Positions 43,941 to 54,227 are shown, numbered from the stretch's first letter. The stretch is 64,000 nucleotides of DNA from Natranaerovirga hydrolytica (GCF_004339095.1 NZ_SMGQ01000011.1:109575-173574); one strand, 5' to 3'. Program-made: numbers and translations. Notes: generated by a model from the letters alone, not told the origin.

Positions 43941-45315
43941 TATAAATATTAGGAACCTTTCTAAGATATTAAATGGAAAGATGATTAGACCACATTTAAT
44001 AACAAAAAAAAATGTAAGCGGGATAGCCATTGATAGTAGATCAATAAAGACAGACCAACTTTTTATACCCATTATAGGAGAAAGATTTAATGGGCATGAT
44101 TATATAGAAGAGGCATATGAAAAAGGTATAGCAATTACTTTAACAGAAGATGAGGCAAAAGTACCTAAGAGATATCCAGCTATTTTAGTGGAAGATACTA
44201 AAAATGCTCTAGTAACCTTGGCAAAATACTACAGAAAAACTTTTGACATTGATTGTATAGGCATAACAGGAAGTGTTGGAAAAACCAGTTGTAAAGAGAT
44301 GATATACTCGGTATTAAATACAAAATACAACACACATAAAACAAAAGGAAACTATAATAATGATATTGGGCTACCTCTTACCTTATTAGAGATGGATCAA
44401 CAAACAGAAATAGCCATTATAGAAATGGGCATGAATCATTTTAATGAAATTGATTTGTTAAGTTCCATTGCTTTACCTAATTATGCAGTCATAACCAATA
44501 TAGGCCTATCCCATATTGAAAATTTAGGTTCAAAAGAAGGCATTTTGAAAGCAAAATCAGAAATCATAAACCATTTATCAAAAGATGGATACATATTATT
44601 AAATGGAGATGACGAGTATTTAAGAGAATTAGAAAACCAAGTGACTCAAAAAGTGCTTTTTTTTGGATTTGAAGCCAATAATGATTACTATGTTAAAGCC
44701 TATAAAGATTTAGGATTTGATGGAATAGAAGCGGTTATTCAAACACCTAATGACTGTTATACCATCAGTGTTCATGCATTAGGCAAACACATACTATACC
44801 ATGTTTTAGTAGGGATTATAATGGGGGAACAAAAAGGATTAACAAAAGAAGCAATCAAAAAAGGCATTGGTGCTTATAAAAATGAAAAAATGAGATTAGA
44901 TGTTATTAAAGCAAATAATGATATAACCATTATCAATGATAGTTATAATGCCAGTGTGGATTCAATGAAAGCAGCCATTGATGTGCTTGATGACTCTAAC
45001 AATAGTGGGCGAAAAGTTGCGATTTTAGGAGATATTTTTGAAATGGGTGATTATGCAAAATCAGGCCATGAGTTAATTGGTGACTATATGATAGGTAAAT
45101 CGATTGATGTTTTAATATGTGTAGGAGACTTTTCAAAGTGGATTTATGAAAAAGCCAAAAACCATTTTAAAGGTAAAATATATTATTATTGTAAAAAAGA
45201 AGAATTATTAAAAGATATACCAACCATAATAAATAAAAAAGATATTGTTCTAGTTAAAGCATCAAGGGGGATGAAGCTAGAAGATACTATCGAAAAAATA
45301 AAAGAGGTGAGTTAA
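43933..45315 (+). CDS. murF: UDP-MurNAc-tripeptide:D-Ala-D-Ala ligase
   Basis: The 460-residue ligase completes the pentapeptide precursor in the cytoplasm. It shows AIDSRSIKTDQLFIPI, the P-loop GITGSVGKTSCKEM, KGNYNNDIGLPLTLL, EMGMNHFNEIDLLSSIALP and INDSYNASVDSMKAAIDVL. TTG start behind AGGAGG, inside the end of murE, so translation is likely coupled. mraY follows after 2 bp. Confidence 0.96.
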   Translation: MFNINIRNLSKILNGKMIRPHLITKKNVSGIAIDSRSIKTDQLFIPIIGERFNGHDYIEEAYEKGIAITLTEDEAKVPKRYPAILVEDTKNALVTLAKYYRKTFDIDCIGITGSVGKTSCKEMIYSVLNTKYNTHKTKGNYNNDIGLPLTLLEMDQQTEIAIIEMGMNHFNEIDLLSSIALPNYAVITNIGLSHIENLGSKEGILKAKSEIINHLSKDGYILLNGDDEYLRELENQVTQKVLFFGFEANNDYYVKAYKDLGFDGIEAVIQTPNDCYTISVHALGKHILYHVLVGIIMGEQKGLTKEAIKKGIGAYKNEKMRLDVIKANNDITIINDSYNASVDSMKAAIDVLDDSNNSGRKVAILGDIFEMGDYAKSGHELIGDYMIGKSIDVLICVGDFSKWIYEKAKNHFKGKIYYYCKKEELLKDIPTIINKKDIVLVKASRGMKLEDTIEKIKEVS

Positions 45316-45317
45316 GT

Positions 45318-46271
45318 ATGAATTTTAGTTTTATAACACCAATATTAATAGCTTTTGGTGTTAATGTTGTGTTAAGTCCAATTATAATACCTTTTTTATC
45401 AAAATTAAAATTTGGTCAATATATAAGAGATGACGGACCAACATCCCATCTTAAAAAACAAGGAACACCTACTATGGGTGGTATCATTATATTAACCAGT
45501 ATATTAGTGACATCTTTATTTTACGTCAGTTCTTTTCCTAAGATTATACCTATATTGTTTGTTACATTAGGTTTTGGACTAATTGGTTTTTTAGATGATT
45601 ATATTAAAGTTGTGATGAAAAGGTCTTTAGGGTTAAGAGCTTGGCAAAAAATAGTCGCTCAAATTTTAGTAACAGCAATATTTGCTTTTTATTTGCTGAA
45701 TTATACCAATGTAGGAACCAGTATGATTATCCCTTTTTTTAGTGATAAAAGCTTAAATTTGGGACCATTATTTTTGCCTGTTCTGTTTATTGTTGTTATT
45801 GGAACGGTTAATAGTGTTAACTTAACAGATGGTTTAGACGGATTAGCCTCTAGCATAACCGTTTTAGTAGCTGCTTTTTTTTCAGTTGTTAGCATTGGTG
45901 TGCAAAGTGGCATTGAACCCATTACTTGTGCAGCAGTAGGAAGTTTGTTAGGGTTTTTGTTGTTTAATTCCCATCCTGCGAGAGTGTTTATGGGAGATAC
46001 AGGTTCACTGGCCCTAGGAGGTTTCGTTGCAGCAACTGCATATATGTTGCAAATGCCATTATTTTTATTAATTGTGGGTTTAATATATGTAATAGAAGCC
46101 ATATCTGTTATGATTCAAGTTGTATATTTTAAAAAGACTAAAAAAAGATTTTTTAAGATGGCTCCTATACATCATCATTTTGAGTTAAGTGGTTGGACAG
46201 AAACAAAAGTTGTATCTGTATTCGCTATTATTACAGCCATTTTATGTTTAGTGGGTTTAGTCGCATTATAA
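45318..46271 (+). CDS. mraY: Phospho-MurNAc-pentapeptide transferase
   Basis: Integral membrane enzyme making lipid I from UDP-MurNAc-pentapeptide and undecaprenyl phosphate. The 317-residue protein has ten helices. It carries the family motifs GTPTMGGIIIL, GFLDDYIKV, NSVNLTDGLDGLASS, FMGDTGSLALGGFVA and APIHHHFELSGW, including the catalytic aspartates. Translationally linked to murF and murD. Confidence 0.97.
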   Translation: MNFSFITPILIAFGVNVVLSPIIIPFLSKLKFGQYIRDDGPTSHLKKQGTPTMGGIIILTSILVTSLFYVSSFPKIIPILFVTLGFGLIGFLDDYIKVVMKRSLGLRAWQKIVAQILVTAIFAFYLLNYTNVGTSMIIPFFSDKSLNLGPLFLPVLFIVVIGTVNSVNLTDGLDGLASSITVLVAAFFSVVSIGVQSGIEPITCAAVGSLLGFLLFNSHPARVFMGDTGSLALGGFVAATAYMLQMPLFLLIVGLIYVIEAISVMIQVVYFKKTKKRFFKMAPIHHHFELSGWTETKVVSVFAIITAILCLVGLVAL

Positions 46272-46283
46272 TGAGGTGAGGAA

Positions 46284-47639
46284 ATGAATTGTGAAGGAAA
46301 AAATGTTTTAGTAATCGGTTTAGCCCGTAGTGGAATAGCAGCTGTAAAGTTGTTGTATCAATTAGGTGCTCATGTTACGGCTTGTGACAATCAGTCAAAA
46401 GATAACTTAAAAGAAGTCATTATAGAAATAAATGATAGAGCAAAGCTTTGTTTTGGTCCATTTAGTACAGCGTTATTAGATAATACTGACCTAATCATTC
46501 TTAGTCCAGGTGTGCCGACAGACTTAGATTTTTTGCAGCTTGCACACCATAGGGCGATACCTGTTTGGAGTGAATTGGAGCTTGCCTATAGATTATTTAA
46601 TGGTAAGTTAATTGCAATAACAGGAACAAATGGCAAAACAACCACAACAACATTAGTTGGTGACATTATGAAAGCCCACTATGACGATGTATATATAGTG
46701 GGAAATATTGGATTGCCTTTTTCTGAAATTGTACTCAATACCGATGAAAATACTATTGTAGTAGCAGAAGTCAGTAGCTTTCAATTAGAAACCATTAAAG
46801 AATTTAAGCCTGAAATATGTGCCATTTTAAATATTACGCCTGACCATTTAAACAGACATAAAACAATGGAAAATTATATTGAAACAAAAAGAAAAATTAC
46901 TAAAAATCAAAAAGAAAAAGACATCGCCATATTAAATTATGATGATCAGCATATAAGAAATATGAGAGATCATATTCAAGCGAAACAATTTTATTTTAGT
47001 CGGGATTATCGATTAGGAGAAGGTGTTTTTTTAGATAAAAATAAGATAAAAGTGAATTTGCATCAAGAAACGTTTGATATCTTAGACATTAACCAGTTAC
47101 AAATTTTAGGAGAGCATAATATTGAAAACGTAATGGCAGCAATAGCTATTGCAATACATATGAATGTACCTAAGCCTATTATACAAAAAGTCATAACATC
47201 ATTTAAAGGTGTAGAACATAGAATAGAATATGTTACTTCTATTCATAATATAAATTTTTACAATGATTCTAAAGCCACTAATCCGGATGCAGCGATAAAA
47301 GGAATAGAAGCAATGGTAAGACCAACTGTTTTAATAGCTGGTGGTATGGATAAAGGAAGTGACTTTACCCATTGGATTCAAGCATTTAATAACAAAGTAA
47401 AATATTTGGTTTTATTTGGAGAAACAAAATATATAATCCAAAAATCAGCTAAAGAGAATGGGTTTGAAAATGTAATCATTGTAAGAGATTTAGAAGAAGC
47501 CGTAAGAAAATCCTTTGAACTAGCTCAAAAAGGGGATGCAATTTTATTATCACCTGCATGTGCAAGTTGGGATATGTATAAAAGCTATGAAGTAAGAGGG
47601 AATATTTTTAAAGATTTTGTTGTAAGTTTAGGAGAGTGA
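46284..47639 (+). CDS. murD: UDP-MurNAc-L-Ala:D-Glu ligase
   Basis: The 451-residue ligase adds D-glutamate to UDP-MurNAc-L-Ala. It starts with a Rossmann region (KNVLVIGLARSGIAAVKLL). The P-loop is AITGTNGKTTTTTLVGD, followed by EVSSFQLETI, NITPDHLNRHKTM and FYNDSKATNPDAAIKGIEAM. GTGAGG precedes ATG. ftsW/spoVE begins 4 bp later. Confidence 0.96.
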   Translation: MNCEGKNVLVIGLARSGIAAVKLLYQLGAHVTACDNQSKDNLKEVIIEINDRAKLCFGPFSTALLDNTDLIILSPGVPTDLDFLQLAHHRAIPVWSELELAYRLFNGKLIAITGTNGKTTTTTLVGDIMKAHYDDVYIVGNIGLPFSEIVLNTDENTIVVAEVSSFQLETIKEFKPEICAILNITPDHLNRHKTMENYIETKRKITKNQKEKDIAILNYDDQHIRNMRDHIQAKQFYFSRDYRLGEGVFLDKNKIKVNLHQETFDILDINQLQILGEHNIENVMAAIAIAIHMNVPKPIIQKVITSFKGVEHRIEYVTSIHNINFYNDSKATNPDAAIKGIEAMVRPTVLIAGGMDKGSDFTHWIQAFNNKVKYLVLFGETKYIIQKSAKENGFENVIIVRDLEEAVRKSFELAQKGDAILLSPACASWDMYKSYEVRGNIFKDFVVSLGE

Positions 47640-47643
47640 TCAG

Positions 47644-48801
47644 ATGAGTTCTAATATAAGCAACTTACAACACTTTAGGAAAAACAAAAAACAAAAAACA
47701 AAAAGAATAGAGCTAGGACAAGTAGACTTTACTTTGTTTATTGTGGTATTATTTTTAATAGCATTTGGTATTATTATGATTTATAGTTCAAGTGCTTATT
47801 ATTCAAGAATAAGATTTGGCGACGAAATGTATTTTTTTAAAAGACAATTACAATGGTCTATTATAGGGATTGGCGTGATGCTTTTTTTTGCGAATTTTGA
47901 TTATCATAAATTAGGTCGGTTTTCATTATTAGCATACATAGTATCCCTTACATTTTTAGTCTTGGTTCTGGTTATTGGGGAAGAAATTAATGGAGCAAAA
48001 AGATGGATTAATCTTGGTCCTTTAGGTGGGTTTCAACCATCCGAACTAACCAAACTGTGTATTATTTTATTTATGTCCTATATTGTTTCTAAGGGTACGA
48101 ATAACCTGAAAAAATACAGTGCTTTTATTAAGTATCTAATTTTTGTTTTTCCACCCATTATATTAGTGGCATTACAAAATTTGAGTACAGCAATTGTAGT
48201 GGCCTGTATTCCAATTGCTATATTATTTGTGGCAAGTCCTAAAGTATGGCATTTTATGACTTTGGCTTTTCCTGCAATAATTGGAGGGGTTGTATTTGTA
48301 TCATTATTTGCTTATCGTATGACGCGTTTTGAAATATGGCGGAATCCATGGTCAGATCCTCAAGGCGGTGGTTTTCAAACCATACAATCTTTATACGCCA
48401 TTGGTTCAGGAGGATTATTTGGTAAGGGGTTAGGTCAGAGCATGCAAAAAATGGGTTTTATACCAGAAGCTCATAATGATATTATTTTTTCAATTGTAGC
48501 TGAAGAGTTAGGGTTATTTGGGGCCATTGCATTAATAATTGTGTTCTTAGTATTGATATGGAGATGTATGGTCATTGCCCATAGAGCTAAAGATTTATTT
48601 GGAGCATTACTTACAGTCGGTGTCATGACACAAATTGCTATTCAAGTTATTATTAATATTGCAGTAGTTACTAATAGTATTCCACCAACAGGGATGCCAT
48701 TACCATTTATTAGCTACGGAGGGTCTTCTTTGTTATTTTTATTAATAGAGATTGGAATTGTTTTAAATGTATCTAAACAAATGAAAAAAGCTAGGGCATA
48801 A
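47644..48801 (+). CDS. SEDS family peptidoglycan polymerase FtsW/SpoVE
   Basis: The 385-residue protein has ten membrane helices. Motifs are VLFLIAFGIIMIYSSS, the polymerase region GGFQPSELTKLCIILFMSYI, LGLFGAIALIIVFLVLIWR and, at the end, GMPLPFISYGGSSLLF. SEDS proteins polymerise glycan strands from lipid II together with a class B PBP, here probably one of the two upstream PBPs. FtsW (division) and SpoVE (spore cortex) cannot be told apart by eye. murG, often next to it, is absent here. Confidence 0.94.
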   Translation: MSSNISNLQHFRKNKKQKTKRIELGQVDFTLFIVVLFLIAFGIIMIYSSSAYYSRIRFGDEMYFFKRQLQWSIIGIGVMLFFANFDYHKLGRFSLLAYIVSLTFLVLVLVIGEEINGAKRWINLGPLGGFQPSELTKLCIILFMSYIVSKGTNNLKKYSAFIKYLIFVFPPIILVALQNLSTAIVVACIPIAILFVASPKVWHFMTLAFPAIIGGVVFVSLFAYRMTRFEIWRNPWSDPQGGGFQTIQSLYAIGSGGLFGKGLGQSMQKMGFIPEAHNDIIFSIVAEELGLFGAIALIIVFLVLIWRCMVIAHRAKDLFGALLTVGVMTQIAIQVIINIAVVTNSIPPTGMPLPFISYGGSSLLFLLIEIGIVLNVSKQMKKARA

Positions 48802-48886
48802 TATGCCTTTTGGCAAATAGTAACAACTTTTTGTATTATGAATAGTATATAATTATAGTTGACTGTTTGCTGGAGGTGTACAGTGA

Positions 48887-50152
48887 ATGGAAGCCTTTAA
48901 AATTGATGGCAGTAGGAAATTAAAAGGCGAAATAAAAGTTCAAGGTGCAAAAAATGCAGTGCTACCCATATTAGCAGCATCTGTATTAAATCAGGGCATT
49001 ACAAAAATAAATAATTGTCCTAAGATTTTAGACGTAGAATCCATGTTAAATATTTTAATTGAAACCGGATGCAAGGTGGAGTGGGAAGAAGATTCAATTA
49101 TTATTAATTCTAAAGATGTTGATCAATCATCTATACCTGAAAAATTTGTTAGAGAAATGCGTTCTTCTATTATCTTATTAGGCTCTATTTTAGGCATACA
49201 AAAGAAAATAAAAATATCATTTCCAGGAGGTTGCTCTATAGGAACAAGGCCTATTGATTTGCATCTTAAATCACTTAGAAAAATGAATGTTTTTATAGAG
49301 GAAAAAAATGGTTTTATTGAATGCAAAACCAATAAAATTATAGGGAACAAGATTATTTTAGATTACCCAAGTGTAGGAGCAACAGAAAATATTATGCTAG
49401 CGGCTGTATTGTCAGAAGGCGAAACAAGTATATACAATTGTGCAAAAGAGCCAGAAATTGTAGAATTACAAAATTTTTTAAATGCAATGGGTGCACAAGT
49501 AAAAGGTGCTGGCAATGATATTATTGTTATTAAAGGTGTGAATGCATTACATGATGTTGAATACACTATTATGCCTGATCGAATTGTTGCAGGCACTTAT
49601 TTAATTGCAGCAGCTATAACCAAGGGAGAGTTGTACTTAAAAGGTACAATCAATGACCACTTTAGTCCAATCACAGCTAAACTTTTAGAGTCTGGTTGCC
49701 ATATAAAAGAGTATATCAACTCAATTTATGTGAAAGCACCAGAGCAATTAAAATCAATTGACCATATTAGAACACTTCCGTATCCTGGGTTTCCTACAGA
49801 TATGCAATCACAATTTATGAGTTTATTGACCATTTGTGAAGGAACCAGCATTATTACAGAAACGGTTTTTGAATCAAGGTTTAAAAATGTAAGTGAGTTA
49901 ACAAAAATGGGAGCAGACATCATTACAGAAGATCGAACAGCGATCATAAAAGGTGTTAAAAAACTTAATGGGGCACAGGTCAGTGCAAAAGACTTAAGAG
50001 GTGGTGCTGGACTGATTCTTGCAGGTCTAGCAGCAGAAGGCATAACCTATGTGAAAAATATTAGTCATGTTAAAAGAGGTTATGAGAATATAATAAATGA
50101 TTTTCATAGTATTGGGGCTAAAATAGAAGAGATAAACTTAAAAGGTGATTAA
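48887..50152 (+). CDS. murA: UDP-GlcNAc 1-carboxyvinyltransferase
   Basis: First committed step of peptidoglycan synthesis in the cytoplasm. The 421-residue EPSP-synthase fold protein has the catalytic loop FPGGCSIGTRPIDLHLK, in which Cys is the fosfomycin target. It also has the N-terminal KVQGAKNAVLPILAAS and DLRGGAGLILAGLAAEG near the end. A GGAGGTG site lies about 8 nt before the ATG at 48887. ftsQ starts right after its stop. Confidence 0.95.
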   Translation: MEAFKIDGSRKLKGEIKVQGAKNAVLPILAASVLNQGITKINNCPKILDVESMLNILIETGCKVEWEEDSIIINSKDVDQSSIPEKFVREMRSSIILLGSILGIQKKIKISFPGGCSIGTRPIDLHLKSLRKMNVFIEEKNGFIECKTNKIIGNKIILDYPSVGATENIMLAAVLSEGETSIYNCAKEPEIVELQNFLNAMGAQVKGAGNDIIVIKGVNALHDVEYTIMPDRIVAGTYLIAAAITKGELYLKGTINDHFSPITAKLLESGCHIKEYINSIYVKAPEQLKSIDHIRTLPYPGFPTDMQSQFMSLLTICEGTSIITETVFESRFKNVSELTKMGADIITEDRTAIIKGVKKLNGAQVSAKDLRGGAGLILAGLAAEGITYVKNISHVKRGYENIINDFHSIGAKIEEINLKGD

Positions 50153-50153
50153 T

Positions 50154-50915
50154 TTGAGAAAAGTACAAAGGCAAAATGAAGATATTATTGTGTTAGATCA
50201 TGCTAAAAATAATAAAAACAAAAGAAAAAAATTTTTTCTAATACTCTTTCTTTTGTTTTTTATAATTGTTTTTTTTATATTCAATAAGTTATTTCAATTA
50301 AACAATATATATATTAAAGGAAACGACTATTATTCAGAACAAGAAATAATGGAATTAATAGAAGGAAATCTATTAAATAATACAATTCTATATTACTTAT
50401 CATTCAATAATGAAGCCTTACAAAATCACCCTTTAATTGAAGCAGTTAATGTCCAAATTAGATCAAATAATGAAATTGAAATAGAAGTCTTTGAAAAAAA
50501 AGTAATGGGTTGTATTGAACTTATGGGTATGTATTTGTATTTTGATAGAGAAGGCATAATTGTAGAAAACTTAGATCATAGGCTGAAAAACATACCCATA
50601 GTTTATGGCTTGAATTACGATTATGTATTGGCTTATGAGCATATGCCAGTGGAAGATGAGGAAGTTTTTAATGAGCTGTTAGAAATGATACAATTGCTTA
50701 ATAAGTACAGTATTGATATAGAAGAGATTTTAATAAATACAAATAAGGAGTTTACATTAATCAAAAAAGATATTAGAATATTAATGGGTACAAGCATTAA
50801 CATTCAAGAAAAAATAAATGAATTAAATAATATCTTGCCTTCATTAGAAGGCAAAAAAGGAGAATTGAATCTAAACCATATTGACCATAGAATTTATTTT
50901 AGAAAAGATGTATAA
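50154..50915 (+). CDS. ftsQ: Cell division protein FtsQ/DivIB
   Basis: The 253-residue protein starts at TTG 50154 behind AAAAGGTG; the in-frame GTG at 50145 overlaps that site. A basic cytoplasmic tail precedes one membrane helix (FFLILFLLFFIIVFFIF, about 25-41). The POTRA domain follows (NNIYIKGNDYYSEQEIMELI, then HPLIEAVNVQIRSNNEIEIE) and then a beta domain. It acts in the divisome with FtsL and DivIC. Position between murA and ftsZ supports the call. Confidence 0.9.
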   Translation: MRKVQRQNEDIIVLDHAKNNKNKRKKFFLILFLLFFIIVFFIFNKLFQLNNIYIKGNDYYSEQEIMELIEGNLLNNTILYYLSFNNEALQNHPLIEAVNVQIRSNNEIEIEVFEKKVMGCIELMGMYLYFDREGIIVENLDHRLKNIPIVYGLNYDYVLAYEHMPVEDEEVFNELLEMIQLLNKYSIDIEEILINTNKEFTLIKKDIRILMGTSINIQEKINELNNILPSLEGKKGELNLNHIDHRIYFRKDV

Positions 50916-50933
50916 TAAATATGTAAAACGCTA

Positions 50934-50962
50934 TTGATAAAAAGTCTAAAAAAATATATTAT
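50934..50962 (+). promoter_or_regulatory. SigA-type promoter of ftsZ
   Basis: TTGATA (50934-50939), 17-bp spacer, TATTAT (50957-50962), 76 bp before the start of ftsZ. Confidence 0.65.
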
Positions 50963-51037
50963 AGTTAGTATAGATAAATATATTGATGTCTTATTGAGTT
51001 TAGATGATATATTATAGTACATAAAGGAGGAAGTATT

Positions 51038-52180
51038 TTGCTTGAAATAAAAATGAATGAAAGTGCTAGTGTTGCAAAGATTGTAGTTATTGGCGTTGGT
51101 GGTGGCGGAAATAATGCTGTAAATAGAATGATTGAAGAAAAACTTAATGGTGTTGAATTTGTTGCTGTTAATACGGACTTACAAGCTTTAAAACAATCTA
51201 AAGCACAGACAAAAATACAAATTGGTGAAAAATTAACGCGAGGGTTAGGCGCTGGAGCAAATCCAGAAATTGGTGGTAAAGCGGCTGAAGAAAGTAGAGA
51301 TGAAATTATTCAATCTATAAAAGGTGCTGATATGGTATTTGTTACGGCTGGAATGGGTGGTGGAACCGGTACAGGTGCGGCACCTGTAATTGCTCAAATT
51401 TCAAAAGAAATGGGTATATTAACAGTTGGTGTTGTTACAAAACCTTTTGATGTAGAAGGTCGCGTACGTATGAAAAATGCTGAATTTGGTATAAATGAGT
51501 TAAAACAAAGCGTGGATACACTTATCGTCATTCCTAACCAAAAGTTGTTAACCATTATAGATAGAAGAACCACATTAATTGAAGCCCTTAAAAAAGCAGA
51601 TGAAATTTTACAACAAGGTGTACAAGGCATATCAGATTTAATTTATACACCAGGACTTATTAACTTAGACTTTGCAGATGTTCAAACGGTTATGTCTAAA
51701 AAAGGCATTGCACATATTGGTATTGGTAAAGCCAAAGGAGATGATAAGTCAGAGGAAGCTGCAAAATTGGCTATATCTAGTCCATTATTAGAAACAACTA
51801 TTGAAGGTGCGAAGCAAGTGTTAATCAATATTACTGGTGATGAAAATATGTCATTATTTGAAGCAAATGACGCCATTAGTTTGGTAACAGATTTAGTTGG
51901 TAACGATGCAAACATTATATATGGTACAGCAATCAATGAAGAGTTAGATGATGAAATTATTATAACGGTGATTGCAACAGGTATTAATTCTGAAGATGGA
52001 CATGTAGAAGATTATATAAAAGTTAATAATATGAGCACTAAAAAAACAGAAGAGCATAATGAATCAAAAACAAGTACAAGTGAGCAAGATAACAAAGAAA
52101 AATCAACATATAAGTTCGATGTAGATGATGACAAACCCATTGAGATTCCAAGTTTTTTACAAAAGCATAGAAGAAAATAA
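51038..52180 (+). CDS. ftsZ: Cell division GTPase FtsZ
   Basis: The 380-residue tubulin homologue forms the Z-ring. It starts at TTG behind AAAGGAGG. It carries [20 protein letters not shown], the tubulin signature [13 protein letters not shown], the T7 loop DFADVQTVM and an acidic linker. The C-terminal conserved peptide ([13 protein letters not shown]) binds FtsA, SepF and EzrA-type partners. It has its own promoter and terminator. Confidence 0.97.
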   Translation: MLEIKMNESASVAKIVVIGVGGGGNNAVNRMIEEKLNGVEFVAVNTDLQALKQSKAQTKIQIGEKLTRGLGAGANPEIGGKAAEESRDEIIQSIKGADMVFVTAGMGGGTGTGAAPVIAQISKEMGILTVGVVTKPFDVEGRVRMKNAEFGINELKQSVDTLIVIPNQKLLTIIDRRTTLIEALKKADEILQQGVQGISDLIYTPGLINLDFADVQTVMSKKGIAHIGIGKAKGDDKSEEAAKLAISSPLLETTIEGAKQVLINITGDENMSLFEANDAISLVTDLVGNDANIIYGTAINEELDDEIIITVIATGINSEDGHVEDYIKVNNMSTKKTEEHNESKTSTSEQDNKEKSTYKFDVDDDKPIEIPSFLQKHRRK

Positions 52181-52204
52181 TGTTTATATTTTTATTAAGC
52201 AATC

Positions 52205-52244
52205 AAAAGGACTGTTCAGAATAATTTCTGAAGCAGTCCTTTTA
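52205..52244 (+). terminator. Intrinsic terminator of ftsZ
   Basis: AAAAGGACTG-TTCAGA pairs with TCTGAA-GCAGTCCTTTT, followed by AATTTT. Confidence 0.85.
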
Positions 52245-52336
52245 ATTTTGAAAAAGAAATTTAGTCTTGTTATCGATAGACATAACTTCCCAAGTTAAAA
52301 ATTGTGGGTTTTGTTACCCCCTTTTTATAAAAATAT

Positions 52337-52412
52337 TGTTGAAAAAAATATATGAAAAAGCTTGTATAGGGTATCGGTTTTGACAAAAAAATTTAAAATA
52401 GTAATGTATAAT
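52337..52412 (+). promoter_or_regulatory. spoIIG-type promoter with possible Spo0A boxes
   Basis: TTGACA (52380-52385) and TATAAT (52407-52412) are perfect hexamers but 21 bp apart. This recalls the long-spacer (22-bp) Bacillus spoIIG promoter that needs Spo0A~P. TTTTGACA at 52378-52385 reads TGTCAAAA on the other strand, one change from the TGTCGAA 0A box and overlapping the -35 as in Bacillus. TGTTGAA at 52337-52343 is another one-mismatch box. Confidence 0.6.
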
Positions 52413-52490
52413 AAGCATAGCTTCACCATACAAGGAATAGCATGTAGTATAAGCCTCTAAATATATTATGTATGAGAATGGAGGGGAGGC

Positions 52491-53405
52491 GTGTATTACG
52501 AAGTTTATGTAGATACATTATTTATGATTAACGTTATTATGGATTTATTAGTACTGTGGGCCGTTGGGAAAATTGTTAAAGTTAAAACAACAAGGCTTAG
52601 ACTAATTTGTGCGTCCTTTGTAGGTGGAACCATAATGTGTTTAATGGTTATTTTTCCAGTTAAGTATATTATATTAAACATACTTATATATTATGTTATT
52701 ACTTGTGTGCTTATGATTATGATAGCTTTTGCTCCAAAAACATTTAATCAGCTGATAAAATTATTGGTGAGTTTGTACTTAACAACATTTTTTATTGGCG
52801 GTGCTATTTTCTCTTTATATTATTACACACAATTTGGGTATTATTTTAATCAAATCTTTAATGGAAACATATTTGATATTATTAATATTAAACATTTAGC
52901 ATTTACTACAGTATGTTCAATACTAATTATTAAAATTTTTATTAGGTATTACAACAAAATTAATACATTACAAAAAAATATTTTTGCCATTGAAATAAGA
53001 ATGCAAGGTAAAACCATACAAGGACAAGGGTTTTTAGATACGGGTAATAATTTATATGATCCAATTACTAAAAAACCGGTCATTATAGTTGAATATGAAA
53101 TGATCAAACAATTGGTACCAGAACATGTTACAAATATCATTAATGATTTTTTAAACAATCAATCGGAAGCATTGTATAGTAATGTAGAAGTATTGTATCG
53201 TTATAAATTTAGACTGATACCTTATAGCTCTATTGGTAAAGAATCAGGTATGTTAATTGGAATGGTACCTGAAAATATTAGCATTAACTGTAATACAGAT
53301 AAAGCATTGGAACTGAAAGATATTGTAGTAGCTATATATAACAAAAAATTATCTCAAGATAATAGTTATCAAATTTTGTTGCATCCAGAATTAGTTAATC
53401 ATTAA
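52491..53405 (+). CDS. spoIIGA: Sporulation sigma-E processing peptidase SpoIIGA
   Basis: The 304-residue membrane aspartic protease cleaves pro-SigE in the mother cell. Five N-terminal membrane helices (about 7-155) are followed by the protease domain with the catalytic GFLDTGNNLYDP motif (around residue 182). PYSSIGKESGMLIGM in the C-terminal half also matches the family. GTG start behind GGAGGGGAGG. It lies directly upstream of sigE, as in other endospore formers. Confidence 0.95.
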   Translation: MYYEVYVDTLFMINVIMDLLVLWAVGKIVKVKTTRLRLICASFVGGTIMCLMVIFPVKYIILNILIYYVITCVLMIMIAFAPKTFNQLIKLLVSLYLTTFFIGGAIFSLYYYTQFGYYFNQIFNGNIFDIINIKHLAFTTVCSILIIKIFIRYYNKINTLQKNIFAIEIRMQGKTIQGQGFLDTGNNLYDPITKKPVIIVEYEMIKQLVPEHVTNIINDFLNNQSEALYSNVEVLYRYKFRLIPYSSIGKESGMLIGMVPENISINCNTDKALELKDIVVAIYNKKLSQDNSYQILLHPELVNH

Positions 53406-53456
53406 AATGAATGATTATTAAGATTTCAAAAGATATGTATACTAGGGGGAATTAAA

Positions 53457-54194
53457 GTGTTAATGAAAGTATCTTTTCCTAATCAATTTCATTTTAAAAT
53501 AGTGAACTCTGTCAGATATTTTTTCTTTCTGAAAAAGAGTGATATTCACTATATTGGTGGAACTGAAATATTACCGGCACCATTAAACAATGAAGAAGAG
53601 GCAAAAATTATACAAAGTTTAGGCAGCGTTGATGATTTAAAAGTCAAATCAAAATTAATTGAACATAATTTAAGGTTGGTTGTATATATAGCGAAAAAAT
53701 TCGAGAATACAGGTATCGGGGTAGAAGATCTAATATCAATAGGGACTATTGGATTAATTAAAGCAATCAATACATTTAAACCAGACAAAAAGATAAAATT
53801 GGCTACATATGCCTCTAGGTGTATAGAAAATGAAATATTAATGTATTTAAGAAGAAACAATAAAACCAAATTTGAAATATCTATAGATGAACCATTAAAT
53901 GTAGATTGGGATGGTAATGAACTGCTTTTATCAGACATATTAGGAACAGAAGAAGATGTTATTTATAAAGGTATTGAAGAAGAAGTAGACAAAGATTTGC
54001 TAAAAAAAGCATTAGATAAATTGTCAAAAAGAGAAAAAGTTATAGTGGAACTAAGATTCGGTTTAACAAAAGATGGCAATGAAAAAACTCAAAAAGAAGT
54101 GGCGGATATGTTAGGAATATCTCAGTCATATATATCAAGATTAGAAAAAAAAATCATAAAAAGACTCAAAAAAGAAATGATAAAAATGCAGTAG
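53457..54194 (+). CDS. sigE: RNA polymerase sporulation sigma factor SigE
   Basis: The 245-residue mother-cell sigma factor has an N-terminal pro-sequence of about 25-30 residues (hydrophobic-basic, up to [15 protein letters not shown]). Region 2 follows ([49 protein letters not shown]), then region 4 ([19 protein letters not shown]). It is activated by SpoIIGA cleavage. GTG 53457 behind AGGGGG is chosen; ATG 53463 is close by. Confidence 0.96.
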   Translation: MLMKVSFPNQFHFKIVNSVRYFFFLKKSDIHYIGGTEILPAPLNNEEEAKIIQSLGSVDDLKVKSKLIEHNLRLVVYIAKKFENTGIGVEDLISIGTIGLIKAINTFKPDKKIKLATYASRCIENEILMYLRRNNKTKFEISIDEPLNVDWDGNELLLSDILGTEEDVIYKGIEEEVDKDLLKKALDKLSKREKVIVELRFGLTKDGNEKTQKEVADMLGISQSYISRLEKKIIKRLKKEMIKMQ

Positions 54195-54198
54195 CAGA

Positions 54199-54227
54199 GT
54201 ATAATTATTATAACTTCGGTAATCATT
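54199..54227 (+). promoter_or_regulatory. Candidate SigF/SigG-type promoter of sigG
   Basis: GTATA (54199-54203), 14-bp spacer, GGTAATCATT (54218-54227). It has one mismatch to the GGnnAnAnTw forespore -10 pattern and lies 36 bp before the start codon. Confidence 0.5.
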
